Assembly (NCBI RefSeq): GCF_900091315.1
Contig: NZ_FLSP01000015.1
Span: forward strand, 1 to 64,000
DNA from: Streptomyces sp. DI166
Lineage (GTDB): Bacteria; Actinomycetota; Actinomycetes; Streptomycetales; Streptomycetaceae
Direction: 5' to 3'
Length of the DNA stretch: 64,000 nucleotides
Notes under the pieces: generated by a model
Seen by the model: only the letters and a program-made list of their open reading frames with translations
Databases searched by the model: none
Told to the model about the DNA's origin: nothing
Made by a program: the position numbers and the translations under genes
Shown: positions 8,398 to 17,025 of the stretch, piece by piece
How the letters are laid out: the number at the start of each line of letters is the position of its first letter
Numbering within the stretch: position 1 is the first letter of the stretch

Positions 8398-9606
8398 TTG
8401 TCACGCATACGTGTACTCACCCATGCCCGCACCGCAGTTGTGGCCGCCGCCCTGCTGGCACCGCTCACCGCCACCGCGTGCTCCTCCGGCTCCTCCGACT
8501 CCGCCGACGGCAAGGGCGGTTCGGGCGGCGGGGCGGACCGCCCGGTCACAGTCGCCGTCACGCCGAAGGGCGAGCGGGTGCCGGCGGGCGAGCCGGTGAA
8601 GGTCACCGCGGACGGCGGCCGGATCACCTCGGTGACCGTGGCCGACGGCGAGGGCCGCAAGCTGCCCGGGAAGGTCGCCGCCGACGGCCGCACCTGGGTC
8701 TCCGCCCGCAAGGCGGTGCCCGGGGCGTCGTACACGGTGACCACGAAGACCCGCAGCGAGGGCGGCACCGTCAAAACCAGCGAGGCCGCGTTCAGCACGG
8801 CCCCGGCCGAGAAGGTCAACAAGGTCGACTGGCGGCCGGGCGCCAAAGCCACCGTGGGTGTCGCCCAGCCGATCTCCCTGGTTTTCGACCACCCGGTGAA
8901 GAACAAGGCCGAGGTGGAGAAGCAGTTGAAGATCACCACCTCCGACAACACCGAGGGCTCCTGGGGCTGGATCGAGGACTACTCCGGCCGCGACCGGGTG
9001 GACTGGCGGCCCAAGTCGTACTGGAAGCCCGGCACGAAGGTCACGCTGAAGGCCGAACTGAACGGCACCGACTCCGGCCCGGACGGCGGCTGGTTCGTCC
9101 GCGACTACGACACCAGCTTCACCGTCGGCGCCGAGCAGATCGTCAAGGTCGACCTGGACAAGCACCAGTTGACCCTTCAGCGCGACGGGAAGACCGTGCG
9201 CACCATCCCGGTCTCCGGCGGCACGCCCGGCGGCGACAAGCGCTCCTGGCGGGGCACGGCCGTGCTCATGGCCAAGGAGGGCACGATCAACATGAACTCC
9301 GAGACCGTGGGCCTCGGCAACGCCTACGACAAGATGGTCGACTACTCGATGCGCCTGACCTGGTCCGGCATGTACGCGCACGCCGCGCCGTGGAACGCCG
9401 CCTACTTCGGCAACTCCAACCACAGTTCGGGCTGCATCGGCATGAGCACCGAGAACGCCGCCTGGTTCTACGAGCAGGTGCGGCCGGGCGACCCGTTCGA
9501 GATCAGCGGCGCGGAGACCAAGGGCGTCGTCGCGCCCGGGAACGGCTTCGGCGCGTGGAACCTGTCGTGGGAGCAGTGGCAGGCCAAGAGCGCGCTGTCG
9601 TCGTAG
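8398..9606 (+). CDS. L,D-transpeptidase (YkuD) lipoprotein
   Basis: The 402-residue protein makes 3-3 crosslinks in peptidoglycan. The start is TTG with GCGGAGG six bases ahead. The N-terminus is a lipoprotein-like signal with Cys28 (LTATAC, a loose lipobox). Ig-like domains occupy about 48-245, as in mycobacterial LdtMt2-type enzymes. The YkuD domain covers about 250-375 and holds the catalytic motif HSSGCIG (nucleophile Cys346), with YAHAAPW (His328) before it. It is transcribed away from femX and lies beside other wall genes. Confidence 0.92.
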   Translation: MSRIRVLTHARTAVVAAALLAPLTATACSSGSSDSADGKGGSGGGADRPVTVAVTPKGERVPAGEPVKVTADGGRITSVTVADGEGRKLPGKVAADGRTWVSARKAVPGASYTVTTKTRSEGGTVKTSEAAFSTAPAEKVNKVDWRPGAKATVGVAQPISLVFDHPVKNKAEVEKQLKITTSDNTEGSWGWIEDYSGRDRVDWRPKSYWKPGTKVTLKAELNGTDSGPDGGWFVRDYDTSFTVGAEQIVKVDLDKHQLTLQRDGKTVRTIPVSGGTPGGDKRSWRGTAVLMAKEGTINMNSETVGLGNAYDKMVDYSMRLTWSGMYAHAAPWNAAYFGNSNHSSGCIGMSTENAAWFYEQVRPGDPFEISGAETKGVVAPGNGFGAWNLSWEQWQAKSALSS

Positions 9607-9757
9607 AACCGCGCGCGTTGTCCGGGAACTCCCCCGGAATTGTCCGTGATCTGCAACGGACGGATCCTCCGGCCCTCTTTCGTCGTCCTGCCAATTGGTC
9701 GCGAGGGGGCTCGGGATCAGTGGGACATCTGACGAACATGAGGAAGGCGGGGCGGAC

Positions 9758-10522
9758 ATGGCGCGGCACGTGGCTGGACGGGGCTGGTACGGCAAGCTGG
9801 TCGGAGCGGCCCTCGGGGTGACGGTGCTGGCCACCGGCGCCTCGGTGTGGGCGGCGCAGGCCGGTGCCGCGGGGACGCCCAAGGCGAGCGCGTCGGCCAC
9901 GCCCCAGAAGGTCGAGGCGGTCGACAAGAGCATCGCCCACGCCTCCGACGCCGGGCCGCGCGGCGTCAACATCACCATCGACGACGGCCCCGACCCCGTC
10001 TACACGCCCCAGGTGCTGGCCCTGCTCAAGGAGCACGGCGTGAAGGCCACCTTCTGCATGGTGGGCACCCAGGCCAAGGCCCACCCCGACCTGGTGAAGA
10101 AGGTCGTCGCCGACGGACACCGCCTGTGCGACCACTCCGTGTCCCACGACACCACCATGGACCGCCAGTCCAAGGCCTACCAGAAGCAGCAGATCCTCGA
10201 CGCCGAGCGCATGATCACCGAGGCGTCCGGGGGCGTACGCCCCATGTACTACCGCGCCCCCGGCGGCGCCTTCACCCCCTACAGCCGCGGTGTCGCCGCC
10301 TCCCGCGGTATGCGCCCGCTGGGCTGGAACGTCGACACCAAGGACTTCGAGCAGCCCGGCGCGGACGCCATCGTCGCCACCGTGAAGGAGCAGGTGTCCA
10401 ACGGGCCCACCATCCTGTTCCACGACGCGGGCGGCGACCGCGCCCAGACCGTGGAGGCGCTGCGCCAGTGCCTGCCCTGGCTCAAGGAGCAGGGCTACGC
10501 CTTCGGCTTCCCGGAGCGGTGA
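9758..10522 (+). CDS. Secreted polysaccharide deacetylase (NodB domain)
   Basis: The 254-residue protein starts at the ATG at 9758, before a signal-anchor at about 12-40; an upstream in-frame GTG would give a 275-residue form without a signal at its start. The NodB domain holds TIDDGPD (Asp75, Asp76), the metal-binding DHSVSHD (His126, His130) and RAPGG. The enzyme probably removes acetyl groups from peptidoglycan or chitin-like sugars at the cell surface. The 3' end overlaps the convergent carboxymuconolactone-decarboxylase-family gene by 28 bp. Confidence 0.85.
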   Translation: MARHVAGRGWYGKLVGAALGVTVLATGASVWAAQAGAAGTPKASASATPQKVEAVDKSIAHASDAGPRGVNITIDDGPDPVYTPQVLALLKEHGVKATFCMVGTQAKAHPDLVKKVVADGHRLCDHSVSHDTTMDRQSKAYQKQQILDAERMITEASGGVRPMYYRAPGGAFTPYSRGVAASRGMRPLGWNVDTKDFEQPGADAIVATVKEQVSNGPTILFHDAGGDRAQTVEALRQCLPWLKEQGYAFGFPER

Positions 10523-10995
10523 GCCGGCAGCACGCAGACGCTGTCGAGCCCCAGGACGTGGTTGAGCCGCCCGAACGCCAGCCATGAGCCGAGGCACATC
10601 GTCAGCTCGACGATCTCGGCCTGGCCGTAGTGCGCGGTCATCCGGGACCAGAAGTCCTCGTCGAGGTTGTGGTGGTCGAGGGCGTAGCGCTCGGCGTACT
10701 CGGCGGCGAGCCGGGTGCGGGCGTCGAAGGCGTCGGTGGTGCGCCAGTCGGCGACGGCGTCGAGGAAACCCTCCTCGACCTTCTCCCCGTCCCGTTCGGT
10801 GCGCCAGTCCAGGCAGAACAGACAGCCGTTGATCTGCGCGATGCGCAGCCGGGCGGCCTCGAACTCGCGCAGTTCGAGGGTGGTGTGCTCGTAGACGGCC
10901 AGGGAGAACGCCCCGGCCGCCGGGCCGATCCCGGGGACGAGTTCGCCCCAGACGTAGCCGAGCGGGTCGGCGCCCTCGGGAATGTCGATCCGCAT
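10495..10995 (-). CDS. AhpD-like / carboxymuconolactone decarboxylase family protein
   Basis: The 166-residue helical protein has the family redox motif INGCLFC (Cys58, Cys61) and a C-terminal helix with LGSWLAFGRLNHVLGL. Such proteins are often peroxidase-type or alkylhydroperoxidase-like disulfide enzymes. I chose the ATG at 10995 because AGAGG lies five bases ahead; a GTG at 11001 overlaps the upstream stop (GTGA) but has no room for a ribosome site. It is translated directly after the reductase-like gene and may share its pathway. Confidence 0.78.
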   Translation of the reverse strand: MRIDIPEGADPLGYVWGELVPGIGPAAGAFSLAVYEHTTLELREFEAARLRIAQINGCLFCLDWRTERDGEKVEEGFLDAVADWRTTDAFDARTRLAAEYAERYALDHHNLDEDFWSRMTAHYGQAEIVELTMCLGSWLAFGRLNHVLGLDSVCVLPAHRSGKPKA

Positions 10996-10997
10996 GG

Positions 10998-12074
10998 TCA
11001 CCTCTTCCCCAGCCGTCCCACGGCGGGCCGCAGCGGCACGTCGAGCGCGTCGTAGAGCCCCGGTTCCGCCTCGGTCAGCCAGTCGATGGCGTTGACCAGC
11101 CGCCCGGCCGCGGTCGCGTTGCCGCCCGCCGCCCGGTTCTCCCCCTCGTCCGTGGCCTCGACGGTGACCTCGATCCGGGGCCGCCCCTCGATGACCACCC
11201 GGTGCGCACCGGCCCCGCCGCCCGGCGCTACGGGCCAGTCCGGGGCGCAGGAGGGATGGATCCGCGTGACGTGCTCGACGACGATGCGCGCCTCCCCGCC
11301 CACCGTGCCGCGCACTTCGAGCCGTACGGCGCCCTGGGTGCCGGCGGCGAAGTCGCCCATGGTGCGGGTGGTCACGTCCGCCTCCAGCTCGCGCCGCTCC
11401 ACGGCCTCCTCGATGCCATCGAGTTCGGCGCCCAGCGCCCGCGCGATCATCCGCAGCTGCCCGCCCCAGATCATGCTCGGAATGCCCTCGGCGAGCATCA
11501 GCGGCTGGTAGTCGAGCGGGTGCCCCATGCCGATGAGGTCGCGGACGGCGTCGGGCTGGTCGTAGGTGGAGTAGTCGAAGATCTCCTGGGCCCGGACCAC
11601 GTCGATCCGCGACCCCAGCCCGCTGACCAGCACGGGCAGCACGTCATTGGCCCAGCCGGGATCGACCCCGGAGACGAACAGGGCCCCGCCCCCGGCCTCG
11701 GCGGCGGCCAGCAGGGGCCCGCGGATCTCCTCCGGGGCGCTCGCGCAGTCGTACATCCCGTACAGGGACGGCGTGACCACGACGGCACCGGCCCGCAGCG
11801 CCCGCGCGATGTCGTCGAGGGCCCCGTCGGGCCGCACGTCGCCGGAGGCGGCGTAGACGAGGGCGCGGGGCGAGCGGGCGAGCACGCCGCTTGTGTCGTC
11901 CGTGGCGACCACCCCGAGCCGCCGTCCCAGTTCCGCCAGTTCACCGGCGTCCTTGCCGACCTTGGCGGGACTGGACACCAGCACGGCCACCAGATCGAGC
12001 AGTGGATGCGCTACGACGGCCCGGATGGCCGCGCGACCGACGTTCCCCGTACCCCAGACCACGGTGGGAATCAT
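10998..12074 (-). CDS. NAD(P)-dependent dihydrodipicolinate-reductase-like oxidoreductase
   Basis: The 358-residue protein starts with a Rossmann motif (VVWGTGNVGRAAIRA) and matches the DapB-like branch that includes 2,4-diaminopentanoate dehydrogenases and many uncharacterised actinobacterial enzymes. Further family features are SGVDPGWANDVLP and a C-terminal catalytic-type domain. The ATG at 12074 directly precedes the nucleotide-binding motif. Its substrate is unknown. It overlaps the next gene (AhpD-like) by a few bases. Confidence 0.75.
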   Translation of the reverse strand: MIPTVVWGTGNVGRAAIRAVVAHPLLDLVAVLVSSPAKVGKDAGELAELGRRLGVVATDDTSGVLARSPRALVYAASGDVRPDGALDDIARALRAGAVVVTPSLYGMYDCASAPEEIRGPLLAAAEAGGGALFVSGVDPGWANDVLPVLVSGLGSRIDVVRAQEIFDYSTYDQPDAVRDLIGMGHPLDYQPLMLAEGIPSMIWGGQLRMIARALGAELDGIEEAVERRELEADVTTRTMGDFAAGTQGAVRLEVRGTVGGEARIVVEHVTRIHPSCAPDWPVAPGGGAGAHRVVIEGRPRIEVTVEATDEGENRAAGGNATAAGRLVNAIDWLTEAEPGLYDALDVPLRPAVGRLGKR

Positions 12075-12123
12075 GCGCGGAGGGTAAGGCCGGGCCGCGA
12101 AACTTCCCAGAGCCGTGCAGGTG

Positions 12124-13494
12124 TCAGATGAGCTCGCGCTGGGGAGCCCCGGCGTCGTCGCCCTCCGGTTCCTGCCTGGGTTCGGGCACCTCGACGCGGT
12201 CCCACCGGCCGACGACGCGCACATACCCGTACACGACGGAGGCCATGGCGAGCAGCAGCACCGGCCCGCTCAGCCAGGGCAGCTCGGCGAGCTGCACCGG
12301 GAGGAAGCGGTACGAGAGCAGGAGCGCGACGAAGACGACGGCGCCGTAGGCGGTCAGCCGGAGCCCGGAGCGGTCCCAGCCGCGGTCGTAGGTGCGCAGG
12401 GCGGCCTCGATGGTGAGGGTGAAGACGACACCGGCGAGGAGGTCGGCGCCGTAGTGGTAGCCGAAGCCCAGGGTCGCGGCGAGGGTGGCGACGAGCCAGA
12501 TCGTGCCCGCCCAGCGCAGGCCGCGGGGGGCCTTGCGGGTGTGGATGAAGATCGCGGTGGCCCAGGCGGTGTGCAGGCTGGGCATGCAGTTGCGCGGGGT
12601 GATCCCGTCGAAGGGGATCGGGTGCGGGGCGCTGATGGCGGGCGCGGTGTCGGGCCAGAGGTCGGCCACGGCCCAGGGGAGGGTGGGCGGCGAGTCGGGC
12701 TGCCAGAAGCTGATGTCGGCCCACTGCTCGTTGCCGACGCCGTAGGCGTAGAGGGGTCCGACGACCGGGAAGATCATGTAGCAGGCGGGCCCGATGAGCC
12801 CGATGACGAGGAACGTCCGCACGAGATGGTGGCGCGGGAACCTGCGCTCGGTGGCGACGTTGCGCAACTGGTACAGGGCGGCGATGACGGCGGCGACGGC
12901 GAGCTGGCCGTAGACGAAGTCGAGAAGGTTGAACCCGATCTTCCCGCTCGCCACGACGACCCGTCCGACGAGCCAGGAGGGGTTGCCGAGGGCCTGGTCG
13001 GCGGCGGCGACGTACTGGTCGAGCACCGTGTGCCGGGTCTTGGAGGTGATCACCAGCCAGGTGTCACCGGTCTTGCGCCCGGCGACGAGCAGCAGCCCGA
13101 GCCCGACCCCCTTGAGCAGCAGCACGCGCTCGGCACCGGAACGCCGGGTGAAGGCGATGACGGCGTGGGCCAGGATCACCCACAGGGCACCGGTCCCGTA
13201 CGGATGACCGCCCCCGGTGCCCAGATCGAAGACGAACCGCACACCGACGATGACCAGATCGATCCCGACGGCGGCAGCGAGCGAGACGAGCCGCTGGCGC
13301 CAGGTCAGCACGACCATCATCAGCGCCATACCGGCGTAGAGCAGCCCGCCCGACTTAGGGGCGAAGATCACCTCGCGCGCCTGGTTGGTGAGCGGCCCGG
13401 GCATGCCGTAGTGGCGGGCGGCGAACTCCAGCGCAACGAGGAACCCGAGGGCCACGATGCCCACGGCGGCCCAGAGTTTTGATATTCGTCCCAA
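12124..13494 (-). CDS. PAP2/AurA-type membrane phosphatase or phosphotransferase
   Basis: The 456-residue protein has about ten hydrophobic segments. The C-terminal half has the PAP2 active-site blocks RNCMPSLHTAWA and GYHYGADLLAG, of the type in inositolphosphotransferases and AurA-like proteins. It may act on a lipid phosphate at the membrane. The furthest-upstream start is a TTG at 13494 without a clear ribosome site; a GTG a few codons in is equally possible. It is the first of three genes on the same strand. Confidence 0.75.
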   Translation of the reverse strand: MGRISKLWAAVGIVALGFLVALEFAARHYGMPGPLTNQAREVIFAPKSGGLLYAGMALMMVVLTWRQRLVSLAAAVGIDLVIVGVRFVFDLGTGGGHPYGTGALWVILAHAVIAFTRRSGAERVLLLKGVGLGLLLVAGRKTGDTWLVITSKTRHTVLDQYVAAADQALGNPSWLVGRVVVASGKIGFNLLDFVYGQLAVAAVIAALYQLRNVATERRFPRHHLVRTFLVIGLIGPACYMIFPVVGPLYAYGVGNEQWADISFWQPDSPPTLPWAVADLWPDTAPAISAPHPIPFDGITPRNCMPSLHTAWATAIFIHTRKAPRGLRWAGTIWLVATLAATLGFGYHYGADLLAGVVFTLTIEAALRTYDRGWDRSGLRLTAYGAVVFVALLLSYRFLPVQLAELPWLSGPVLLLAMASVVYGYVRVVGRWDRVEVPEPRQEPEGDDAGAPQRELI

Positions 13495-13591
13495 TTTCAG
13501 CCACTTTGCTAGTCACCGACCACACCCGCGACGCCCCTCACCCGCCCCGGTCAAGACGGAATAATCGCACCTCGCGTTGACCGCCCGCGCC

Positions 13592-14125
13592 TCAGTGTGT
13601 CTGGTTCCACTCCTGGGCCAGCAGTCCGAGGACAACCTCGTCCAGGAACTCGCCCATCACCCACGCCGAGTCGCGCAGGACGCCCTCGCGGGTGAAGCCG
13701 TTGTGTTCGGCGGCGCGGAGCATGGGGGTGTTGTCCGCGAGGGTTTCGATCTGGAGCCGGTGCAGGCCGCGGACGGTGAAGCCGTAGTGGCAGAGGGCGG
13801 CCACGACGTCGGTGCCGTAGCCCTTGCCGCGGCAGGACGGCAGGAGGCCGACGCCGATGTGGGCGAAGCGGTTGTGGGTGTCGATGCCCCACAGGTTCGC
13901 GCTGCCGATCAGCGTGCCGTTCTCCGGTTCCACGACGGAGAACGGGACGTGCGTCTCGTCGCTCTGGCCGTCCGTTTCCAGCCGCGGGTCCTTCGCGGAC
14001 ACCGGGCGCCACGGGCCGCCCTCGGCGCGCGCGGAGTTGACCACGTCGTTGTAGAGCTCGGCACGCAGGGTCGCTACGTCGTCCTCTTCGCGGGCCCTCA
14101 GCCCGACTTTGCCGCGTATCAGCAT
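13592..14125 (-). CDS. GNAT-family N-acetyltransferase (RimJ/RimL type)
   Basis: The 177-residue protein has the GNAT core, with the acetyl-CoA loop SCRGKGYGTDVV (about 102-113) and the C-terminal ETLADNTPMLRAAEHNGF typical of RimJ/RimL-like enzymes that acetylate protein N-termini, amino acids or antibiotics. AGGAAG precedes the ATG. The substrate cannot be told. It diverges from xlnB across a 258-bp control region. Confidence 0.82.
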   Translation of the reverse strand: MLIRGKVGLRAREEDDVATLRAELYNDVVNSARAEGGPWRPVSAKDPRLETDGQSDETHVPFSVVEPENGTLIGSANLWGIDTHNRFAHIGVGLLPSCRGKGYGTDVVAALCHYGFTVRGLHRLQIETLADNTPMLRAAEHNGFTREGVLRDSAWVMGEFLDEVVLGLLAQEWNQTH

Positions 14126-14208
14126 GCGAGCTTCCTATCCGCGCGGGGGGAGGGGCAGCAAGGCAATAAACGAGCGCGGGAGCGGGCTGCAACGTTCGGA
14201 TTCGCTAT

Positions 14209-14220
14209 CGAAATATTTCG
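14209..14220. promoter_or_regulatory. Perfect 12-bp palindrome, candidate xylanase operator
   Basis: CGAAATATTTCG is a perfect palindrome 164 bp before the xlnB start. CGAA/TTCG-type inverted repeats have been described as repressor targets upstream of Streptomyces xylanase and xylosidase genes. It could equally act on the divergent acetyltransferase gene. Confidence 0.5.
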
Positions 14221-14317
14221 CATTTGACGTTCGGAGTGCTGATCTTGATTTGGGTGGTGAAAGAAAATCTCTTGGGGTTCAGGGCCTTCAACTGGCCTGA
14301 TGTTCACTTTCCCGCTT

Positions 14318-14328
14318 CGAATGTTTCG
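14318..14328. promoter_or_regulatory. Second CGAA/TTCG inverted repeat
   Basis: CGAATGTTTCG repeats the arms of the site at 14209 with a three-base centre. It ends 18 bp before a TTGACA hexamer, where a repressor would block transcription of xlnB. Confidence 0.45.
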
Positions 14329-14346
14329 TAGCTCATGCCGAAACTC

Positions 14347-14376
14347 TTGACACTTGTCGTGCCCCGGCCAACACTC
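14347..14376 (+). promoter_or_regulatory. Candidate xlnB promoter
   Basis: TTGACA at 14347-14352 is an exact -35 hexamer; a weak -10 (AACACT, 14370-14375) follows at 17 bp. Transcription would start at or just before the ATG at 14384. No ribosome site is visible there, so the mRNA may be leaderless. Confidence 0.35.
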
Positions 14377-14383
14377 GCACCCC

Positions 14384-15358
14384 ATGAAGAACTCACTCGC
14401 ACGGTTACGACTACTCATCAGCGGCGCCTGTGCCGTGCTGCTGGTCGCGTTCGGCGGGGGTACCGCGCACGCCGACACCGTGGTCACCACGAATCAGACG
14501 GGGACCGACAACGGCTACTACTACTCGTTCTGGACGGACGCCCAGGGCACCGTCTCCATGAACCTCTCCTCCGGCGGGAACTACAGCACCCAGTGGAGGA
14601 ACACCGGGAACTTCGTCGCCGGCAAGGGCTGGGCCAACGGGTCGCGGCGGACCGTGAGCTACTCCGGCACCTTCAATCCGTCCGGCAACGCCTATCTCGC
14701 GCTGTACGGATGGACCGCCAACCCGCTCGTCGAGTACTACATCGTCGACAACTGGGGCACCTACCGGCCCACCGGCACCTTCAAGGGCACGGTGACCACC
14801 GACGGCGGTACGTACGACATCTACAAGACGACCCGGTACAACGCCCCGTCCGTGGAAGGCAACAAGACCTTCGACCAGTACTGGAGCGTGCGGCAGTCCA
14901 AGCGGACCGGGGGCACCATCACCACCGGCAACCACTTCGACGCCTGGGCCCGCGCCGGCATGCCCCTCGGCAGCTTCAACTACTACATGATCATGGCGAC
15001 CGAGGGTTACCAGAGCAGCGGCAGCTCCAACATCACCGTCGGCGGCACCGGCGGCGGTGACGGTGGAGGCGGGGGCGGCGGGGGCGGCGGCAACGGCTGC
15101 ACCGCCACGCTCTCCGCCGGGCAGCAGTGGAGCGACCGGTACAACCTCAACGTCTCGGTCTCCGGGTCCAGCAACTGGACCGTCACCATGAACGTGCCGA
15201 GCCCCGCGAAGATCCTCTCCACCTGGAACATCAGCGCCAGTTACCCCAGTTCACAGGTCCTCACCGCCAAACCCAACGGCAGCGGCAACAACTGGGGCGT
15301 CACCATCCAGCACAACGGCAACTGGACCTGGCCATCGGTCTCCTGCACCGCGAGCTAG
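14384..15358 (+). CDS. xlnB: Secreted GH11 endo-1,4-beta-xylanase with CBM2 domain
   Basis: The 324-residue enzyme cuts the xylan backbone. A signal peptide ends at about Ala30 (THA before DTVV). The GH11 jelly roll covers about 31-220 with the nucleophile Glu in [13 protein letters not shown] and the acid/base Glu in IMATEGYQ. A Gly-rich linker precedes a CBM2 cellulose/xylan-binding module with its disulfide cysteines (GCTATLSAG to SCTAS). I recall it as close to S. lividans XlnB, including the neighbouring esterase. Codon 8 is TTA, the leucine codon read by the bldA tRNA. A TTG at 14354 is an alternative start. Confidence 0.95.
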   Translation: MKNSLARLRLLISGACAVLLVAFGGGTAHADTVVTTNQTGTDNGYYYSFWTDAQGTVSMNLSSGGNYSTQWRNTGNFVAGKGWANGSRRTVSYSGTFNPSGNAYLALYGWTANPLVEYYIVDNWGTYRPTGTFKGTVTTDGGTYDIYKTTRYNAPSVEGNKTFDQYWSVRQSKRTGGTITTGNHFDAWARAGMPLGSFNYYMIMATEGYQSSGSSNITVGGTGGGDGGGGGGGGGGNGCTATLSAGQQWSDRYNLNVSVSGSSNWTVTMNVPSPAKILSTWNISASYPSSQVLTAKPNGSGNNWGVTIQHNGNWTWPSVSCTAS

Positions 15359-15386
15359 CGCTCCAGGGAGAGGAGACCCCGCACCC

Positions 15387-16067
15387 ATGCGTCCCCTACT
15401 CGCGAAAGTGGCGGTCGCCGCAATGGCCGTAGCAAGCACACTCACCGTCGACACCGCGGGCGCGGCACCCGCCGCGGCCGCCACCTGCAACGGCTACGTC
15501 GCCCTCACCTTCGACGACGGACCGTCCAGCAACACCCCGGCGCTGCTCGACGCGCTCACCCGGCACGGGCTGCGCGCCACCATGTTCAACCAGGGCCAGT
15601 ACGCCGCCGCCAACCCGGCGCTGGTCCGGGCCCAGGTCAACTCCGGTATGTGGGTGGGCAACCACAGCTACACGCACCCGCATCTGACCCAGCTCGGCCC
15701 GTCCCAGGTCGACTCCGAGATCGCCCGCACCCAGCAGGCGATCGCGGGCGCGGGCGGCGGCACCCCGGTGCTGTTCCGGCCGCCGTACGGCGAGACCAAC
15801 GCCACCGTGCGGTCGGTCGCGGCCCGGTACGGGCTGCGGGAGGTCATCTGGGACGTCGACTCGCAGGACTGGAACGGCGCCGCTACCGACGCCATCGTGG
15901 CCGCCGCCGGACGGCTCACCAACGGCCAGGTCATCCTGATGCACGACTGGTCGGCCAACAGCCGCGCCGCCATCCCGCGCATCGCCCAGCAGCTCGCCGC
16001 CCGCAACCTGTGCACGGGGATGATCTCCCCGCAGACGGGACGCGCGGTGGCCCCGGCCAGGAGATAG
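15387..16067 (+). CDS. axeA: Secreted acetylxylan esterase (CE4/NodB), without binding module
   Basis: The 226-residue enzyme has a signal peptide (to about residue 32) and a CE4 domain with TFDDGPS (metal Asp and catalytic Asp), NHSYTHPHL (the two metal His), RPPYGETN and VDSQDW. It should remove acetyl groups from xylan and so assist XlnB, which ends 28 bp upstream; GGGAGAGGAG lies between. In S. lividans the esterase next to xlnB carries a C-terminal CBM2; here the protein stops at the end of the catalytic domain. Confidence 0.9.
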   Translation: MRPLLAKVAVAAMAVASTLTVDTAGAAPAAAATCNGYVALTFDDGPSSNTPALLDALTRHGLRATMFNQGQYAAANPALVRAQVNSGMWVGNHSYTHPHLTQLGPSQVDSEIARTQQAIAGAGGGTPVLFRPPYGETNATVRSVAARYGLREVIWDVDSQDWNGAATDAIVAAAGRLTNGQVILMHDWSANSRAAIPRIAQQLAARNLCTGMISPQTGRAVAPARR

Positions 16068-16074
16068 GCGCACC

Positions 16075-16110
16075 GGTGGGCCCCGCCTGTTTCACCAGGT
16101 GGGGCCCACC
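16075..16110. terminator. Bidirectional terminator hairpin
   Basis: Arms GGTGGGCCCC and GGGGCCCACC pair perfectly around a 16-base loop between the convergent axeA and LysR genes; the second arm lies inside the last codons of the LysR gene. Confidence 0.75.
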
Positions 16111-17003
16111 CGCAGCAGCAGGTCCCGTACCTCGCGGACGTGCGGGTTCTCGGGGGTCCCGGGGCGCTGGACCAGGTAACCCGTGTTGATCGGCGCGTCC
16201 TCCGGGTCGTGCAGCAGCACCAACGCCCCCGATTCCAGCTCGGGTTGGCACAGATAGCGGGGCAGCACCGAGAACCCCGCCCCCGCGACCACCGCCGCCA
16301 GCACGCCCCGCAGGTCCGGCATCGTCACCGCGGCCCGGCAGTTCAGGCGCTGCCCGAACACATGCCGCCAGTAGCGCCGCAGGATGGGGAGGTCCTCGGC
16401 GTAGGAGATCAGCGGGACGGTGTGGAGGGCGGTGGGGAGGCCGGCGGTGCGGGAGGCCCACGCCGGGGCCGCTACCAGGACGAACTCCTCATCCAGCAGG
16501 GGGGTTGAGAGCAGGGTCCGGCCCCGGGGGCGGTGGGTGGAGATCACCAGGTCGTGGCGGCCCGAGCGCAGTTCCTCCAGCAGGGGGTCGGTCAGGCCCG
16601 GGGTGACCCGGAGCCGTACGCCCTGCGCCGTCAGCGGGGCCAGTGCGGGCAGGACGCGCAGGCAGAGGAGTTCGGCGGGGCCCGCCAGGTGGACCGGGGG
16701 CGGCGGGCCGGCCTCCGCCGGGTCGTGGCCGGTGGCCGCGAGCAGCGCGTCCAGCGGGGCGGCGACCCGGGCCGCCAGGTCATGGGCGTACGGCGTGGGC
16801 GTCACGCCCCTGGGGCGGCGGGCGAACAGCTCGCGGCCCGCCTGCCGCTCCAGGGCCTTCACCTGCGTGGTCACCGTCGGCTGGGAGATGCCCAGCAACT
16901 GCGCGGCGGCGGTGAAGGAACCGGAGCGGTACACGGCGAGGAACGTCCGGAGCAGATTCAGGTCCTGGGTCACCGGCCCGGCGCCGTCACGAAGTTCGCT
17001 CAC
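16092..17003 (-). CDS. LysR-family transcriptional regulator
   Basis: The 303-residue regulator has an N-terminal winged helix-turn-helix (about 14-72; TFLAVYRSGSFTAAAQLLG then QPTVTTQVKALE) and a periplasmic-binding-like effector domain (about 100-300). The start is GTG; a second GTG ten codons later also fits the family start. It follows the DJ-1/PfpI gene by 22 bp on the same strand and is probably cotranscribed with it, so its likely target is that operon. Confidence 0.88.
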   Translation of the reverse strand: MSELRDGAGPVTQDLNLLRTFLAVYRSGSFTAAAQLLGISQPTVTTQVKALERQAGRELFARRPRGVTPTPYAHDLAARVAAPLDALLAATGHDPAEAGPPPPVHLAGPAELLCLRVLPALAPLTAQGVRLRVTPGLTDPLLEELRSGRHDLVISTHRPRGRTLLSTPLLDEEFVLVAAPAWASRTAGLPTALHTVPLISYAEDLPILRRYWRHVFGQRLNCRAAVTMPDLRGVLAAVVAGAGFSVLPRYLCQPELESGALVLLHDPEDAPINTGYLVQRPGTPENPHVREVRDLLLRVGPTW

Positions 17004-17025
17004 GACCGGGACCTTAGTGGGCCGT

